Assembly (NCBI GenBank): GCA_016929015.1
Contig: JAFGJQ010000296.1
Coordinates: forward strand, 1-58,022
Reading direction: 5' to 3'
DNA length: 58,022 nt
Origin: Phycisphaerae bacterium
GTDB lineage: Bacteria > Planctomycetota > Phycisphaerae > UBA1845
Positions 26,133 through 35,058 of the stretch are shown here, piece by piece. Positions within the stretch are counted from its first letter, which is position 1, and the number at the start of each line of letters is the position of its first letter. A program made the translations under genes and the position numbers. The notes beneath the pieces are model-generated. The model was not told the origin of the DNA. It saw nothing but the letters and a program-made list of their open reading frames with translations, and made no database searches.

Positions 26133-26717
26133 TCAGGCGGCGTACCAGGGGGGGTCGATCGGCTCGACCTGGTCCCGGAGCACTTCCACCGTGACGGACT
26201 GTCCCAGGATGTTCACGTTCAGCGCCACCCGAATTCGCGATCGCCAGCCGCTGACGACGCCCTCCACGCCGGTCAGAGGACCGTCACAGATGCGCACCCA
26301 GCGGCCGAGGCGCAGGCTGGAGCGGAGCGACACGGACGCATCCGCCGCCAGCACCGTGTGGAGATGGCGAAGCTCGGCGACCAGTTGGGCCTGCCGTGGC
26401 ACGGTCAGCGTGCTGACGATACGCCGCGTGGCCAGGGTCCGGTTGCGCTGGGCCTCATTGGCCACGAAGAAAAGATACCCCGAAAACACCGGAACGATCG
26501 ACCGATGCAGCCGGTGCGTCCGGGCGTTCCGTGTGACGCGTTCGCGCAGGGGCAGGTAACAGCACAGCCCGAGACGGACCAGGTCGGCCGCCAATCGTTT
26601 CTCGGCCCGCGGTCGCGTATGAGCCGCCCACCAGACGCCATCCGTCGGCTCCGGGACGGCTGCGATGGCGGCCGACGACCAGTCGGTGGCGTCGCGTCTG
26701 GTTGTCGGTTCCGGCAT
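26133..26717 (-). CDS. Specialised NusG/RfaH-like transcription antitermination factor
   Basis: 194 residues. The N-terminal NusG domain is seen as WWAAHTRPRAEKRLAADLVRLGLCCYLP...VFSGYLFF, and a KOW-type region follows in RLGRWVRICDGPLTGVEGVV (about 135-160). A non-conserved N-terminus of about 25 residues precedes it. Lying inside the exopolysaccharide locus, it probably acts on transcription of these long operons, like RfaH, LoaP or UpxY of other bacteria. It is a paralogue type, not the housekeeping NusG (no secE or ribosomal-protein neighbours). Specific targets are not determinable here. Confidence 0.82.
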   Translation of the reverse strand: MPEPTTRRDATDWSSAAIAAVPEPTDGVWWAAHTRPRAEKRLAADLVRLGLCCYLPLRERVTRNARTHRLHRSIVPVFSGYLFFVANEAQRNRTLATRRIVSTLTVPRQAQLVAELRHLHTVLAADASVSLRSSLRLGRWVRICDGPLTGVEGVVSGWRSRIRVALNVNILGQSVTVEVLRDQVEPIDPPWYAA

Positions 26718-26780
26718 ATTCCTGGATTCCGGGTAATCCTTCTTCGAATCCGGCCGGGGACGTCCCGCGTCGGGTGCTCG

Positions 26781-27719
26781 TCAGTCGCCGAGCAACTCAC
26801 GGAAGAAGGCCACAGTGCGGGTCAGTCCGTCCCGCAGGGAGATTTGTGGCTGCCAGCTCAGGCGCTCGCGGGCCCGTGTGGTATCGGCGCGACGGCGGAG
26901 GGGATCATCCGTGGGCAACGGGCGAGAGACCGTTTGCAGGGGCCGGCCCAGCGTTTCGGAGAGAAGCTGCAGCAAGTCCAGCATGGAGACCTCTTCGCTG
27001 CTGCCGACGTTCACGGGCTCGTGGGCGTCAGCGCCTTCGTACTGCATCAGGGCCATCATGCCGTCAATCTGGTCGTCGACGTAGCAGAAGCTGCGGGTCT
27101 GGCGGCCGTCCCCGTAGACCGTGACCGGCTCGCCCTGCAGGGCCTGCACGATGAAGTTGGACATTACGCGGCCGTCGCCCACCGCCATGCGCGGACCGTA
27201 GGTGTTGAAGATCCGCACAATACGGACGTCCACGCCGTTCTGCCGGTGGTAATCCGTCATGAGCGTTTCGGCGATTCGCTTGCCTTCGTCGTAGCAGCTT
27301 CGCGGGCCGATGGGATTGACGTTGCCCCAGTACGTTTCCTTCTGTGGGTGCTCCGCCGGATCTCCGTAGACCTCGCTGGTGGATGCCTGAAGGATGCGCG
27401 CCCGCACGCGCTTGGCCAGGCCGAGCATGTGCAGGGCGCCCAGCACGGACGTCTTGACGGTCTTGACCGGGTTGTACTGGTAGTGGATGGGAGAGGCCGG
27501 GCAGGCCAGATTGAAGATCCAGTCCACCTCCAGGAGAATCGGCTGCACCACGTCGTGACGGATAAATTCGAAGTGGGGATGGCCCAGAAGGTGCTCGACG
27601 TTTCTCCGATTGCCCGTAAACAGGTTGTCCACGCACAGCACGTCGTGCCCGTCGCGGATGAGCCGATCGCACAGGTGGCTGCCCAGGAACCCCGCTCCGC
27701 CGGTGACCAGAATACGCAT
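26781..27719 (-). CDS. uxs: UDP-glucuronate decarboxylase (UDP-xylose synthase)
   Basis: About 312 residues. It matches UXS enzymes through [66 protein letters not shown] and RSCYDEGKR (Tyr/Lys). UXS oxidises, decarboxylates and re-reduces UDP-glucuronate to UDP-xylose. The family-specific DVVQPIL motif is present. The start is at the first Met of the Rossmann fold. Together with ugd it forms a UDP-glucose to UDP-xylose route in this locus. Confidence 0.93.
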   Translation of the reverse strand: MRILVTGGAGFLGSHLCDRLIRDGHDVLCVDNLFTGNRRNVEHLLGHPHFEFIRHDVVQPILLEVDWIFNLACPASPIHYQYNPVKTVKTSVLGALHMLGLAKRVRARILQASTSEVYGDPAEHPQKETYWGNVNPIGPRSCYDEGKRIAETLMTDYHRQNGVDVRIVRIFNTYGPRMAVGDGRVMSNFIVQALQGEPVTVYGDGRQTRSFCYVDDQIDGMMALMQYEGADAHEPVNVGSSEEVSMLDLLQLLSETLGRPLQTVSRPLPTDDPLRRRADTTRARERLSWQPQISLRDGLTRTVAFFRELLGD

Positions 27720-27759
27720 GGAAGGCCTCGCTCTTCCGGACTTGCCGCCTGTCCGTCCT

Positions 27760-28872
27760 TCAGCGTTTCTTCCCGTAGAACTTCGCAATTTCGTCGATCA
27801 CACGATCGATGTCCTCTGTGGACAGCAGGGAATGCACGGGCAGCGCCAGCACGCGACGAGCCGCCTCTTCCGCCTTCGGGAAGCCGCCCGGCTTGTATCC
27901 CAATGCCGCAAAGCACGGCTGCATGTGCAGGGGCAGCGGATAGTACACTCCGCTGCCGATGCCCGCTGCCTTGAGGTGCGCCATCAGGTCGTCGCGCCGG
28001 TCGCAGAGAATCGTGTATTGATGGTACACCGAAACGTTGTAGTCGCGCACGCGCGGGGCCCGCACGGGCAGGTCGGCCAGGCGCTCGTTGTAGCGCTCAG
28101 CGTTGGCCTGCCGCCGGGCGGTCAACTCCTCCAGCCGGCGAAACTTCGCCAACAGCACTACGCCCTGGAATGCATCGAGACGGAAATTCCCGCCCACGTG
28201 TTCGTGCTCGTACTGCCGGGACTGGCCGTGGTTGCGCAGCACGACGCAACGATCCGCGAACGCCTCATCGTTGGTCAGGATCATGCCGCCGTCCCCGCAC
28301 GCCCCGAGGTTTTTCGTGGGATAGAACGACAGGCACCCCGCCTTTCCCATGGAGCACGCGCGCCGGCCGCGGTACGTCGCCCCGATGGCCTGGGCCGCGT
28401 CTTCCAGGACGGTCAGCCCGTGGCGATCGGCAACGTGCAGAATCTCGTCCATGTCGGCGCACTGGCCGAACAGGTGAACGGGCAGAATGGCCTTCGTCCG
28501 CGAGGTCACGGCGGCCTGTATCCGCGAAACGTCGATGTTGAACGTGTCGCTCTCAATGTCCACAAACACCGGCCGGGCCCCGACCCGGTGAATGCAGCCG
28601 GCCGTGGCGAAGAACGTGAACGGCGTGGTGATCACCTCGTCGCCCGGCCCGACGCCCGCGGCCATCAGGGCACAGAGAATGGCGTCGGTGCCGCTGCTCA
28701 CGGCGATGCCGCGGCGACACTGGGAGTGCTCCGCCAGCCGGCGCTCCAGCTCCTCGATCTGCGGCCCGAGCACGAAGCGGCAGGTCTCAAATACCGTCTG
28801 AATGCCTTCGAGAATTTCCTTGCGGAACAGGGCCGTTTCGCCGGCCAGGTCCAACAGTCCGATCGGTTTCAT
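27760..28872 (-). CDS. DegT/DnrJ/EryC1/StrS-family sugar aminotransferase
   Basis: 370 residues. The PLP-binding lysine is in [15 protein letters not shown], the PLP-contacting Asp in [10 protein letters not shown], and the N-terminal region [14 protein letters not shown] is typical. These enzymes add an amino group to keto-sugars of nucleotide-linked sugars. In this locus it could make an amino-xylose or similar residue for the exported glycan. The start MKPIGLLDL is the family N-terminus. It is separated from the downstream uxs gene by 40 bases and from the upstream kinase gene by a repeat-rich 300-base gap. Confidence 0.92.
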   Translation of the reverse strand: MKPIGLLDLAGETALFRKEILEGIQTVFETCRFVLGPQIEELERRLAEHSQCRRGIAVSSGTDAILCALMAAGVGPGDEVITTPFTFFATAGCIHRVGARPVFVDIESDTFNIDVSRIQAAVTSRTKAILPVHLFGQCADMDEILHVADRHGLTVLEDAAQAIGATYRGRRACSMGKAGCLSFYPTKNLGACGDGGMILTNDEAFADRCVVLRNHGQSRQYEHEHVGGNFRLDAFQGVVLLAKFRRLEELTARRQANAERYNERLADLPVRAPRVRDYNVSVYHQYTILCDRRDDLMAHLKAAGIGSGVYYPLPLHMQPCFAALGYKPGGFPKAEEAARRVLALPVHSLLSTEDIDRVIDEIAKFYGKKR

Positions 28873-29176
28873 GATGCGTTCCGTTATGCGATCCGTCGGC
28901 AGGCGGGCATCTGCTCATCGCCGGTCGTCGACGGATTTCGGGCCGCAGTATACGACCGCGGAGACGACCCGACAACGGCGCCGTCTGCGTCGAGGCGAAT
29001 GGAGACCGGCTGGAAAGCCGGTCCCACAGAGAGTCATGGAGAGACCGGCTGGAAAACCGGTTTCACCAAAAGGCCGGGAGAGGCGGGTTGAAAGCCGGCC
29101 CCCAGGGAAGCGCCGTCGCCTTCGTCGGGGCCGGCGGGCGATCCGGATCGTGCCGGCCCAGATCCGTGCCGCGAGG
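28873..29176. repeat. Intergenic region with three tandem copies of repeat A
   Basis: 304 bases without a gene. Copies of GACCGGCTGG followed by AAAGCCGGTCCCACA lie at 29004-29028, 29043-29067 (slightly diverged) and 29081-29105 (more diverged), spaced about 39 bases. The same family recurs at 6735-6759, 41897-41921 and 44573-44624. The repeats split the exopolysaccharide cluster between the aminotransferase and the Wzz/kinase genes. Confidence 0.8.
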
Positions 29177-31459
29177 TCAGGCGGGGCCGGAATCCTCGTT
29201 GTCTTCCTCGTCTCCGCGCGGGCGTCGGTCAAGGGCGGACGCCTTCTTCCCCGCCGGCAGCGCCCGGCCGGACCGGGACGCCTGGTCTTCCTCGGCCTGG
29301 TAGTCGTAGAAGGTGCGAAGCTGTTCGCGGAAGTAGCCGCCTCGTTGTGCCTGGGCGGCATTCAGCACGACGCCGAAAACGTGCGCATTCACGTGATGCA
29401 GCAGATTCAGGGCTCGCTGCGCCACGCCGCGCGAGTTCGCCTTCGCCCGCAGAACCAGCACGGTGCCGTCCACCATCGTCCCCAGGGCGGCGGCGTCGCT
29501 GGCCAGCAGAGCGGGCGGCGAGTCAAGCACCACGTGGTCATACCGGCGAACGGCCTCGTCCAGGAACTGCCGCATCATGGCGCTGGACAGCTGCTCCGCC
29601 GGGTTCGGGGGTGTAGGACCGCTCACCAGCACGTCCAGGTTTCCCGGCTCGGCCTTGCGGACATAGTCCTCCACGCGGCCGGCTCCGATCAGGATGTTGC
29701 TCAGGCCCGCGGGATTGTCCAGTCCGTAGATGCGGTGCAGGGCCGGTCGCCGGAAATTGGCGTCCACCACGAGCACGCGGCGTCCGCCCTGGGCCAGCGA
29801 AGCGGCCAGGTTGCAGGCAACGGTCGTCTTGCCGTCTTCGGGGTGCGGACTGGTCACCACCAGCGTGCGCTGCCGCTCCGCCGGAGCGCTGAACTGCAGG
29901 GCGGTCCGGATCGCCCGGAACGCCTCGGAGACCATGGAGCGGGGCAGATCCTGCACCACGGTCTCGATGCGGTCAATGTGAACCTCCTCGTCGTCGGCGT
30001 CGGGAACGGTGCCCAGAATGGGAACGCCCAGGTGGCGCACCACGTCGCGGGCGGTCCGCACCGAGGTGTCCATCAGCTCGAGCAGCACACCGATGCCGAC
30101 CGCCAGACCGACGGCGAGCATCACGCCGACCACGGCAAAGTACAATCGCGGAGCGCTGCGCTCCATCGGTTTGACCGGAGGCTGCCGCAACTCAATCTGG
30201 ACCGCGGACCGCTCCGCCACGATGCGCCGGAGCTCCCGCAGGTACTCGAGCGTCCTCTCTCGCGTGGTGGTGAGAAACACCAGTTCGTCCTGCATGCGGC
30301 GGTATTCCTGGAGCTTTCGTTCCACGTCCTGCTGCTGACTGCGAATGCCCTCCAGGCGTTCCTGGGCCAGGAACGTGGCGTGCTGCGAGTTGAACGTGGC
30401 CGTGCGGACCTGCTCGTGCTTCAGCTCCATGGCTTCCTGGAATTTCTGCTCCCGCATCCGCTGAAGCTGCTGCTGACTCTGTTCCAGGCGGTTGCGGAGG
30501 TTCTGCACGTCACGGTGATTCTCACCCAGTTTGGTGAGCTTGGCGATAACCTCTTGCTCCAGGGCCAGCGTCTGGGCAATCAACTGCTGCACCATCGGGT
30601 TCAGCTCGACCAGTTGCCGGTCTTCCGTCATGAATCTCTGGTAGTCGGGACTCTCGTAGATCTCGAGAAGGCCCTGCAGCTCCTGCGTCTGCAGTTCCAG
30701 TTCCGTGACCTCTTGCTGGGTCTGCAGCAACTGGGCCTCCAGCACGGTCGTCGCCTGCCGGTTCTGTCCCGGCAAGACACCCACGGGCAACGTACCGGCA
30801 AACATGGTGATCTGCTGGTTCTGGGCCTCGATCTGCTGGGTGAGCTCGCTGGCCTCGGCCTCCACCTTGGACAGTTCCGTGCGGTACAGCGCAGTCGCTC
30901 GCTCGCGGGCTTCGCTGAGATACTCGTCCACGACCTTGCGGACGATCTTGTGCGGGTCGTTCGGGCTGCGCGTGCCCATCGCCACGCGGATGTAGTTCGT
31001 GTCCCGGATCGGACCGGCCGACAGGCTATCGTCCAGCTCGTCCACCCGCTTGTCGGGTTCGGTCTGCTGGTACCAGTCCGTGCTCCGCACTTCCGGTGCC
31101 TGAAGGACTTTCATCAGAAGATTGGTTTGCTTGATGGACAGTGCCTGGTCCTGGAGGAAGCGGGTGTGCTCGTCCTCGTACACCTGGGGGGGGCGAAGCG
31201 ATGTGGCCTCCTTCGGAACACTCGAAATGCACTGAATGTAGGCTTCCGCGGAGTACGTCGGGTACTTGATGTACCAGAGCAGGAAGCCGCCGACGGCCGC
31301 AGCGCTCAGGAATATCGACAGGGCGACGATCAGCACGAGCCGGCTGCGGATCATGCGCAGAATGTCCGCCGGCGTCAGCCCGGCCGTCGCCGGCGCGCCG
31401 GGCGCGGCCAGGCCGGGCCTGGGCACGCGTTCCGATATGGTGGCAGGCAAGGTGGTCAT
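29177..31459 (-). CDS. Polysaccharide copolymerase/BY-kinase fusion (Wzz + tyrosine autokinase)
   Basis: 760 residues. A first membrane helix (about 40-63), a long periplasmic coiled coil (about 180-420) and a second helix (about 439-463) form the Wzz/GumC half. A cytoplasmic BY-kinase follows, with Walker A SPHPEDGKTT (Lys544), Walker A' VLVVDANFRRP (the usual Asp-Ala-Asp reads DAN), and Walker B VVLDSPP. It controls glycan chain length and export. The C-terminal tyrosine cluster normally autophosphorylated is reduced to Tyr709, 718 and 720. Its start overlaps the exosortase stop by four bases. Confidence 0.93.
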   Translation of the reverse strand: MTTLPATISERVPRPGLAAPGAPATAGLTPADILRMIRSRLVLIVALSIFLSAAAVGGFLLWYIKYPTYSAEAYIQCISSVPKEATSLRPPQVYEDEHTRFLQDQALSIKQTNLLMKVLQAPEVRSTDWYQQTEPDKRVDELDDSLSAGPIRDTNYIRVAMGTRSPNDPHKIVRKVVDEYLSEARERATALYRTELSKVEAEASELTQQIEAQNQQITMFAGTLPVGVLPGQNRQATTVLEAQLLQTQQEVTELELQTQELQGLLEIYESPDYQRFMTEDRQLVELNPMVQQLIAQTLALEQEVIAKLTKLGENHRDVQNLRNRLEQSQQQLQRMREQKFQEAMELKHEQVRTATFNSQHATFLAQERLEGIRSQQQDVERKLQEYRRMQDELVFLTTTRERTLEYLRELRRIVAERSAVQIELRQPPVKPMERSAPRLYFAVVGVMLAVGLAVGIGVLLELMDTSVRTARDVVRHLGVPILGTVPDADDEEVHIDRIETVVQDLPRSMVSEAFRAIRTALQFSAPAERQRTLVVTSPHPEDGKTTVACNLAASLAQGGRRVLVVDANFRRPALHRIYGLDNPAGLSNILIGAGRVEDYVRKAEPGNLDVLVSGPTPPNPAEQLSSAMMRQFLDEAVRRYDHVVLDSPPALLASDAAALGTMVDGTVLVLRAKANSRGVAQRALNLLHHVNAHVFGVVLNAAQAQRGGYFREQLRTFYDYQAEEDQASRSGRALPAGKKASALDRRPRGDEEDNEDSGPA

Positions 31460-32445
31460 GTTTGGCTTCCGCGGTCAGAGGCCGACGGCGCCGTTGCTAC
31501 GTCCGGCCGGCCTTGCGGTTCGTCTTCGTCCTCGGTTTCCTCAACGAAAAGATGGTCCATGGTGTATCCGATCAGGGCGAACAACCCGAGTGCAACCGGC
31601 AGCATGGCCAGGCCCAATAGTTCGTGCGTCGTTCCTTCGGCCCAGTCCCGGTGTCCGAACACGTGCAGGAACCCGGTCGTGGACACGCGGATGACGTTGC
31701 AGAACACCGCGATGGGAACGCAGCACACCAGCATGACGATCCGCTGCCAGAGCGGGCGGTCGCCCAGGTACGCCATGGCGGCGCCCAGCGTGATGAAGGC
31801 CATCATCAGCCGCATGCCGCTGCACGCCTCTTCCACGTTCAACTGCCCGGACGCGCCGCGGTACACGTAATCAATCACGACGCCCGACGTGTCCACGTGC
31901 AGATCGGGAATGAACGACCCGAGCAGAAAGGCCGAGACCAGCGACGCCAGCGTGCGGAGGGGCATGGTCAGGTCGACGTACACCCCGTCGGGAATCGGCA
32001 CCGCGAACAGGAGAAACACGATGGGAAACCAGACCACGCGCAGCACCTGCCTACCGCCGAGAAAGAGCACCATCGCGCCGATTGTCGCGACCAGCGAAAG
32101 GCTGCGGGGATATCCCATCGGCGTGATGAACAGATGCCAGAGATAGACCCCCAGCGAGCTCACCAGGACGATCAGCCCGAGCCAACTGGTCTGGGAACGG
32201 ACGCGGGCCAGACGCTCCCGCTGAAGGTGCAAGAAGTACAGGCTGAACAGCGGCACCAGCCAGCCGTGAGACCAATCTCCGTCCGTCCGCCACTTGTCCA
32301 CAATGCGATGCAGCTCCGGCCAGTACGCCAGGACCACGAGCAGGGCCAGAACGCCAGCCCGAATCCCGTGCGTCCAGATCGGCGTCCGTCCGACAGCCGT
32401 TGAAGGCGCGTGCATGGAACTGGAATCGGTTCGCACCACGGTCAT
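31456..32445 (-). CDS. Exosortase (PEP-CTERM sorting transpeptidase)
   Basis: 329 residues with about eight membrane helices. The catalytic triad motifs are Cys208 in NVEEACSGMR, Arg253 in NVIRVSTTG and His274 in THELLG. Exosortases cleave C-terminal PEP-CTERM tails and attach the proteins to the cell surface, typically linked to exopolysaccharide export. A cognate substrate is encoded at 44744-45505. It is coupled to the kinase gene (ATGA overlap) and follows the export lipoprotein gene by nine bases, the standard EPS-exosortase association. Confidence 0.94.
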   Translation of the reverse strand: MTVVRTDSSSMHAPSTAVGRTPIWTHGIRAGVLALLVVLAYWPELHRIVDKWRTDGDWSHGWLVPLFSLYFLHLQRERLARVRSQTSWLGLIVLVSSLGVYLWHLFITPMGYPRSLSLVATIGAMVLFLGGRQVLRVVWFPIVFLLFAVPIPDGVYVDLTMPLRTLASLVSAFLLGSFIPDLHVDTSGVVIDYVYRGASGQLNVEEACSGMRLMMAFITLGAAMAYLGDRPLWQRIVMLVCCVPIAVFCNVIRVSTTGFLHVFGHRDWAEGTTHELLGLAMLPVALGLFALIGYTMDHLFVEETEDEDEPQGRPDVATAPSASDRGSQT

Positions 32446-32454
32446 CGGGAAAGC

Positions 32455-34200
32455 CTACCGGAACAAGTTCGGGAACCGCTGCCTTGTCGTGTCGGTATAC
32501 ACCGGATTCGGCTGCGACCCGTAGGAGTCGATGTCCGCAAAGTTGCGGTCATACACAAACCCGAACCCGTAGGTCATACGGAACGCGTTGCGAATGACGG
32601 CCAGGAACGGCGCCACCGGGTGCGTGCCCACCACAACCAGGTCGTCCTTCTTCAGGAATACGTCCGCCTCCTTGCCCGCGAACATGGAATCCAGATTGAC
32701 CTGCTTCATCTCCTCGCGGTCGCCGTAGCGGCGGTAGATCGTGCAGCGGTCCGGCCACCCCAGCGGAGCGATGTTTCCCGCGGCCGCAACCGCCTGCTTG
32801 AGCGTGATCCGACGCCCGGTCAGGCTGTAGGCGCCCGGTCGGATGATCTGCCCCATGATGTAGTACTCGCCGACTTCGCCGGCGATCACGCGGATGGAGT
32901 CACCCGGCCGAATGATGATGTTCTGCCGCACGTCCCCGTTGCGCAGCGCGTCGCCGGAGATGCGAATGATCCGCTGCTCGACCTCACCGGCGATCTGACT
33001 CCAGTCCACGGACGGCTGGGCCTCCGGAGGGGGCGGCGGGAGCATCACAGGTCCCTCCGGCTCGGCGGTCGGGGGAGAATCGGGGGCCGTCGCCGTTGTG
33101 GGGGACGGCTTCACCTCAATCCATTTGCCGTTCAGGAAGATGAACCGGGGCTGCGCGGGTGGTTGAGCGGTCAGGTCCTCCGGTGCCGCCGGCACCGAAC
33201 TGGGTGCCGTGTCGATGGTGGATGCCGGCTCGACCGGCTCGGAGATTCCGGCAGGGGTCTGGGAATCGTGGCCGCGGAGAACGGCGTCAATGACTTCCCG
33301 CTCGGCGCCAGGCTCCCCCAACACCGGTCGCAGGGGGGACGGCTCCGCTGGGCTCGTCGTCGGCTCGTCCGGACGCGACGCTACGGACGGAGGAGCGTCG
33401 CCAAACCCGTCGGACATTGTGAGTTGGGCAACCGGAGCATTCCTGGCTTCGGCGGCCGCCGGCCCCATGTCCACATGGGACGGTAGCCCACCGAGGCCGT
33501 CGGGAGTCTGCGGGCGGGAATTCCGGAAGACGTATATCTCCGTCACCGTCTCCACCAGCCCACCCGCCTGGGCCAGGGCCTCGATCAGCGGAAAGTTGGG
33601 CCGGGCGATGGGGTACAAGGAAGGCTGGGCAACCGCACCGTAAACTGTGTAGCTCTGGCCTCGCTTGACGACCGGCTCCACCTGAACGTACGCGTCCAGA
33701 ACGATCTGGCGCTGGCGCAGAATGTCCTTCAACTCCGCTTCCAGTTCCGCCGCCGTCATCCCGGACGCGCGGATGCGACCGAGCACCGGCAGGGAGATCA
33801 TCCCCTCTTCATCCAGGAACACCTGAATGGATGTTTCGGTGTTGTCAATTACGAGATCCAGGATACGAACGTTCAGCGCGTCGCCGGGGCTCAGTCGGTA
33901 CACCACCGGACGCGGGATGATATCCTCCGGCGTGGGATCGGTCGCACCCGGAATGCCCGTCGGGGAGTCCTGGATGCTCAGTGACGTGCGAATCTCCATC
34001 GTGCCTTCGTCCAGGTAGTTGCCCACCTGGGAGGGATCCAGCCAACTGTTCCGGAAGCTGTAGCATCCGGCGGACAGACACGCCGCCGCCATACCGACCC
34101 AGACCAGGCAAAACCTGACCCGCTCGCCGTGCTGTCGACGGCGCGGGACTCGCGGCCAACGCATACGCGGCTTCTGCGATGTGGGAATCGTATGCAACAT
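32455..34200 (-). CDS. Wza-like polysaccharide export lipoprotein with SLBB domains
   Basis: About 581 residues. A lipobox LSAGC (Cys46) follows a basic, hydrophobic leader. The polysaccharide-export domain (about 98-176: VYRLSPGDALNVRILD ... YVQVEPVVK) is followed by a first SLBB-like domain (about 183-226), a Pro/Ser/Thr-rich linker of about 170 residues, and a second SLBB domain (about 446-525). Wza homologues form the outer-membrane channel for exopolysaccharide. The start at 34200 is the first in-frame Met; a second at 34164 is possible. The linker is unusually long. It heads the leftward locus. Confidence 0.85.
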   Translation of the reverse strand: MLHTIPTSQKPRMRWPRVPRRRQHGERVRFCLVWVGMAAACLSAGCYSFRNSWLDPSQVGNYLDEGTMEIRTSLSIQDSPTGIPGATDPTPEDIIPRPVVYRLSPGDALNVRILDLVIDNTETSIQVFLDEEGMISLPVLGRIRASGMTAAELEAELKDILRQRQIVLDAYVQVEPVVKRGQSYTVYGAVAQPSLYPIARPNFPLIEALAQAGGLVETVTEIYVFRNSRPQTPDGLGGLPSHVDMGPAAAEARNAPVAQLTMSDGFGDAPPSVASRPDEPTTSPAEPSPLRPVLGEPGAEREVIDAVLRGHDSQTPAGISEPVEPASTIDTAPSSVPAAPEDLTAQPPAQPRFIFLNGKWIEVKPSPTTATAPDSPPTAEPEGPVMLPPPPPEAQPSVDWSQIAGEVEQRIIRISGDALRNGDVRQNIIIRPGDSIRVIAGEVGEYYIMGQIIRPGAYSLTGRRITLKQAVAAAGNIAPLGWPDRCTIYRRYGDREEMKQVNLDSMFAGKEADVFLKKDDLVVVGTHPVAPFLAVIRNAFRMTYGFGFVYDRNFADIDSYGSQPNPVYTDTTRQRFPNLFR

Positions 34201-34596
34201 CTTTACCAGAATAGAATTAAAAGTTGCTTCCTCGTCACTCCGCGCCCGGGGGCTCCCTCCCGGCGGCGCGCCGCGCAACTCTGATCGTCGCCAATAGTTA
34301 TCGGCACTTCCCGTCGATATCATGCAGGCCCCGGCCCGGACCCACAGACGAGCCGGTTTCAGGGCGCGATCGGGTCGTATGGTACCGTATCTTCGTCCCG
34401 TGCGATAGGGGAGTTCGCGCGGACCTCCAGAATGCAACTCACAGGCCGGGGAAGGCGACGGACACAGGCACATTGACGCCCGGAGGGTGCCGGGTACACT
34501 CCGTTGCAGGTACGAACTTCGATCCCGGGTCGGCCGCGCGGTGGCCCGCCGGGATCGGACAAAACCCAAACAACAACACAGGATTCAGGCCAGATC
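34201..34596. other. Divergent intergenic region, about 400 bases
   Basis: It separates the leftward exopolysaccharide locus from a rightward small lipoprotein. The part next to the export gene (34200-34235) is unusually AT-rich for this genome and may hold its promoter, with a TATTCT -10-like sequence on the minus strand near 34211. No -35 fits well, and no coding region is supported. Confidence 0.4.
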
Positions 34597-34773
34597 ATGA
34601 TGCGTCGACTCGGGACTCGCGGAGCGGTATGGGCGGCATGTGCCCTTGGTACCACCATGCTATGCGGATGCACGGAAACCAACACCACAGGATCGGTGCT
34701 GCTTGAACTGGTACAGACCATCCTGCTGGGCATCACGGCGGCCGGTGGTTACGTGCTCATCCAGAACGCCTGA
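34597..34773 (+). CDS. Very small lipoprotein
   Basis: 58 residues. The signal sequence MMRRLGTRGAVWAACALG ends in a lipobox TMLCGC, followed by a short polar segment and one hydrophobic helix (VLLELVQTILLGITAAGGYVLI). Tiny lipoproteins of this type are common in planctomycete genomes. The start at the double ATG (34597/34600) is chosen for the signal peptide; the frame is open upstream. Function unknown. It could be an envelope spacer or export factor linked to the divergent exopolysaccharide operon. Confidence 0.6.
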   Translation: MMRRLGTRGAVWAACALGTTMLCGCTETNTTGSVLLELVQTILLGITAAGGYVLIQNA

Positions 34774-35058
34774 TGCCGGGAGTCGGTACGGCACGACCGG
34801 TTTTCAGTACTGGCAGTCTGCCCGCCGCCGTGCCGCACCCCCATTGCAGCAGGCGCAAGACCGGCTTGTCCCGTTGACGGGCGTTCGGCCGCACTTATAC
34901 TGCCCCTAGTCCGTCCGGGAGGCGGTGGGCGCGGAGTGCGAACCGCTGGTCTCGGTCGCAGACGCATGCAGAACGAGTGCTCGCGCGGCAGCCCGCCTTG
35001 GTGGTTCGCGCGCCGCTGTGTTGTTTCCATTCCTTCTGTCCTGGCTGTGGAGGGTCTC

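Noticed and set aside
28802..31870. Long open frame on the plus strand, over 1000 codons
   Set aside because: It lies antisense to the Wzz/BY-kinase and exosortase genes, has no recognisable domain, and its composition (Arg/His/Gly/Val-rich) is that of a GC-rich shadow frame.
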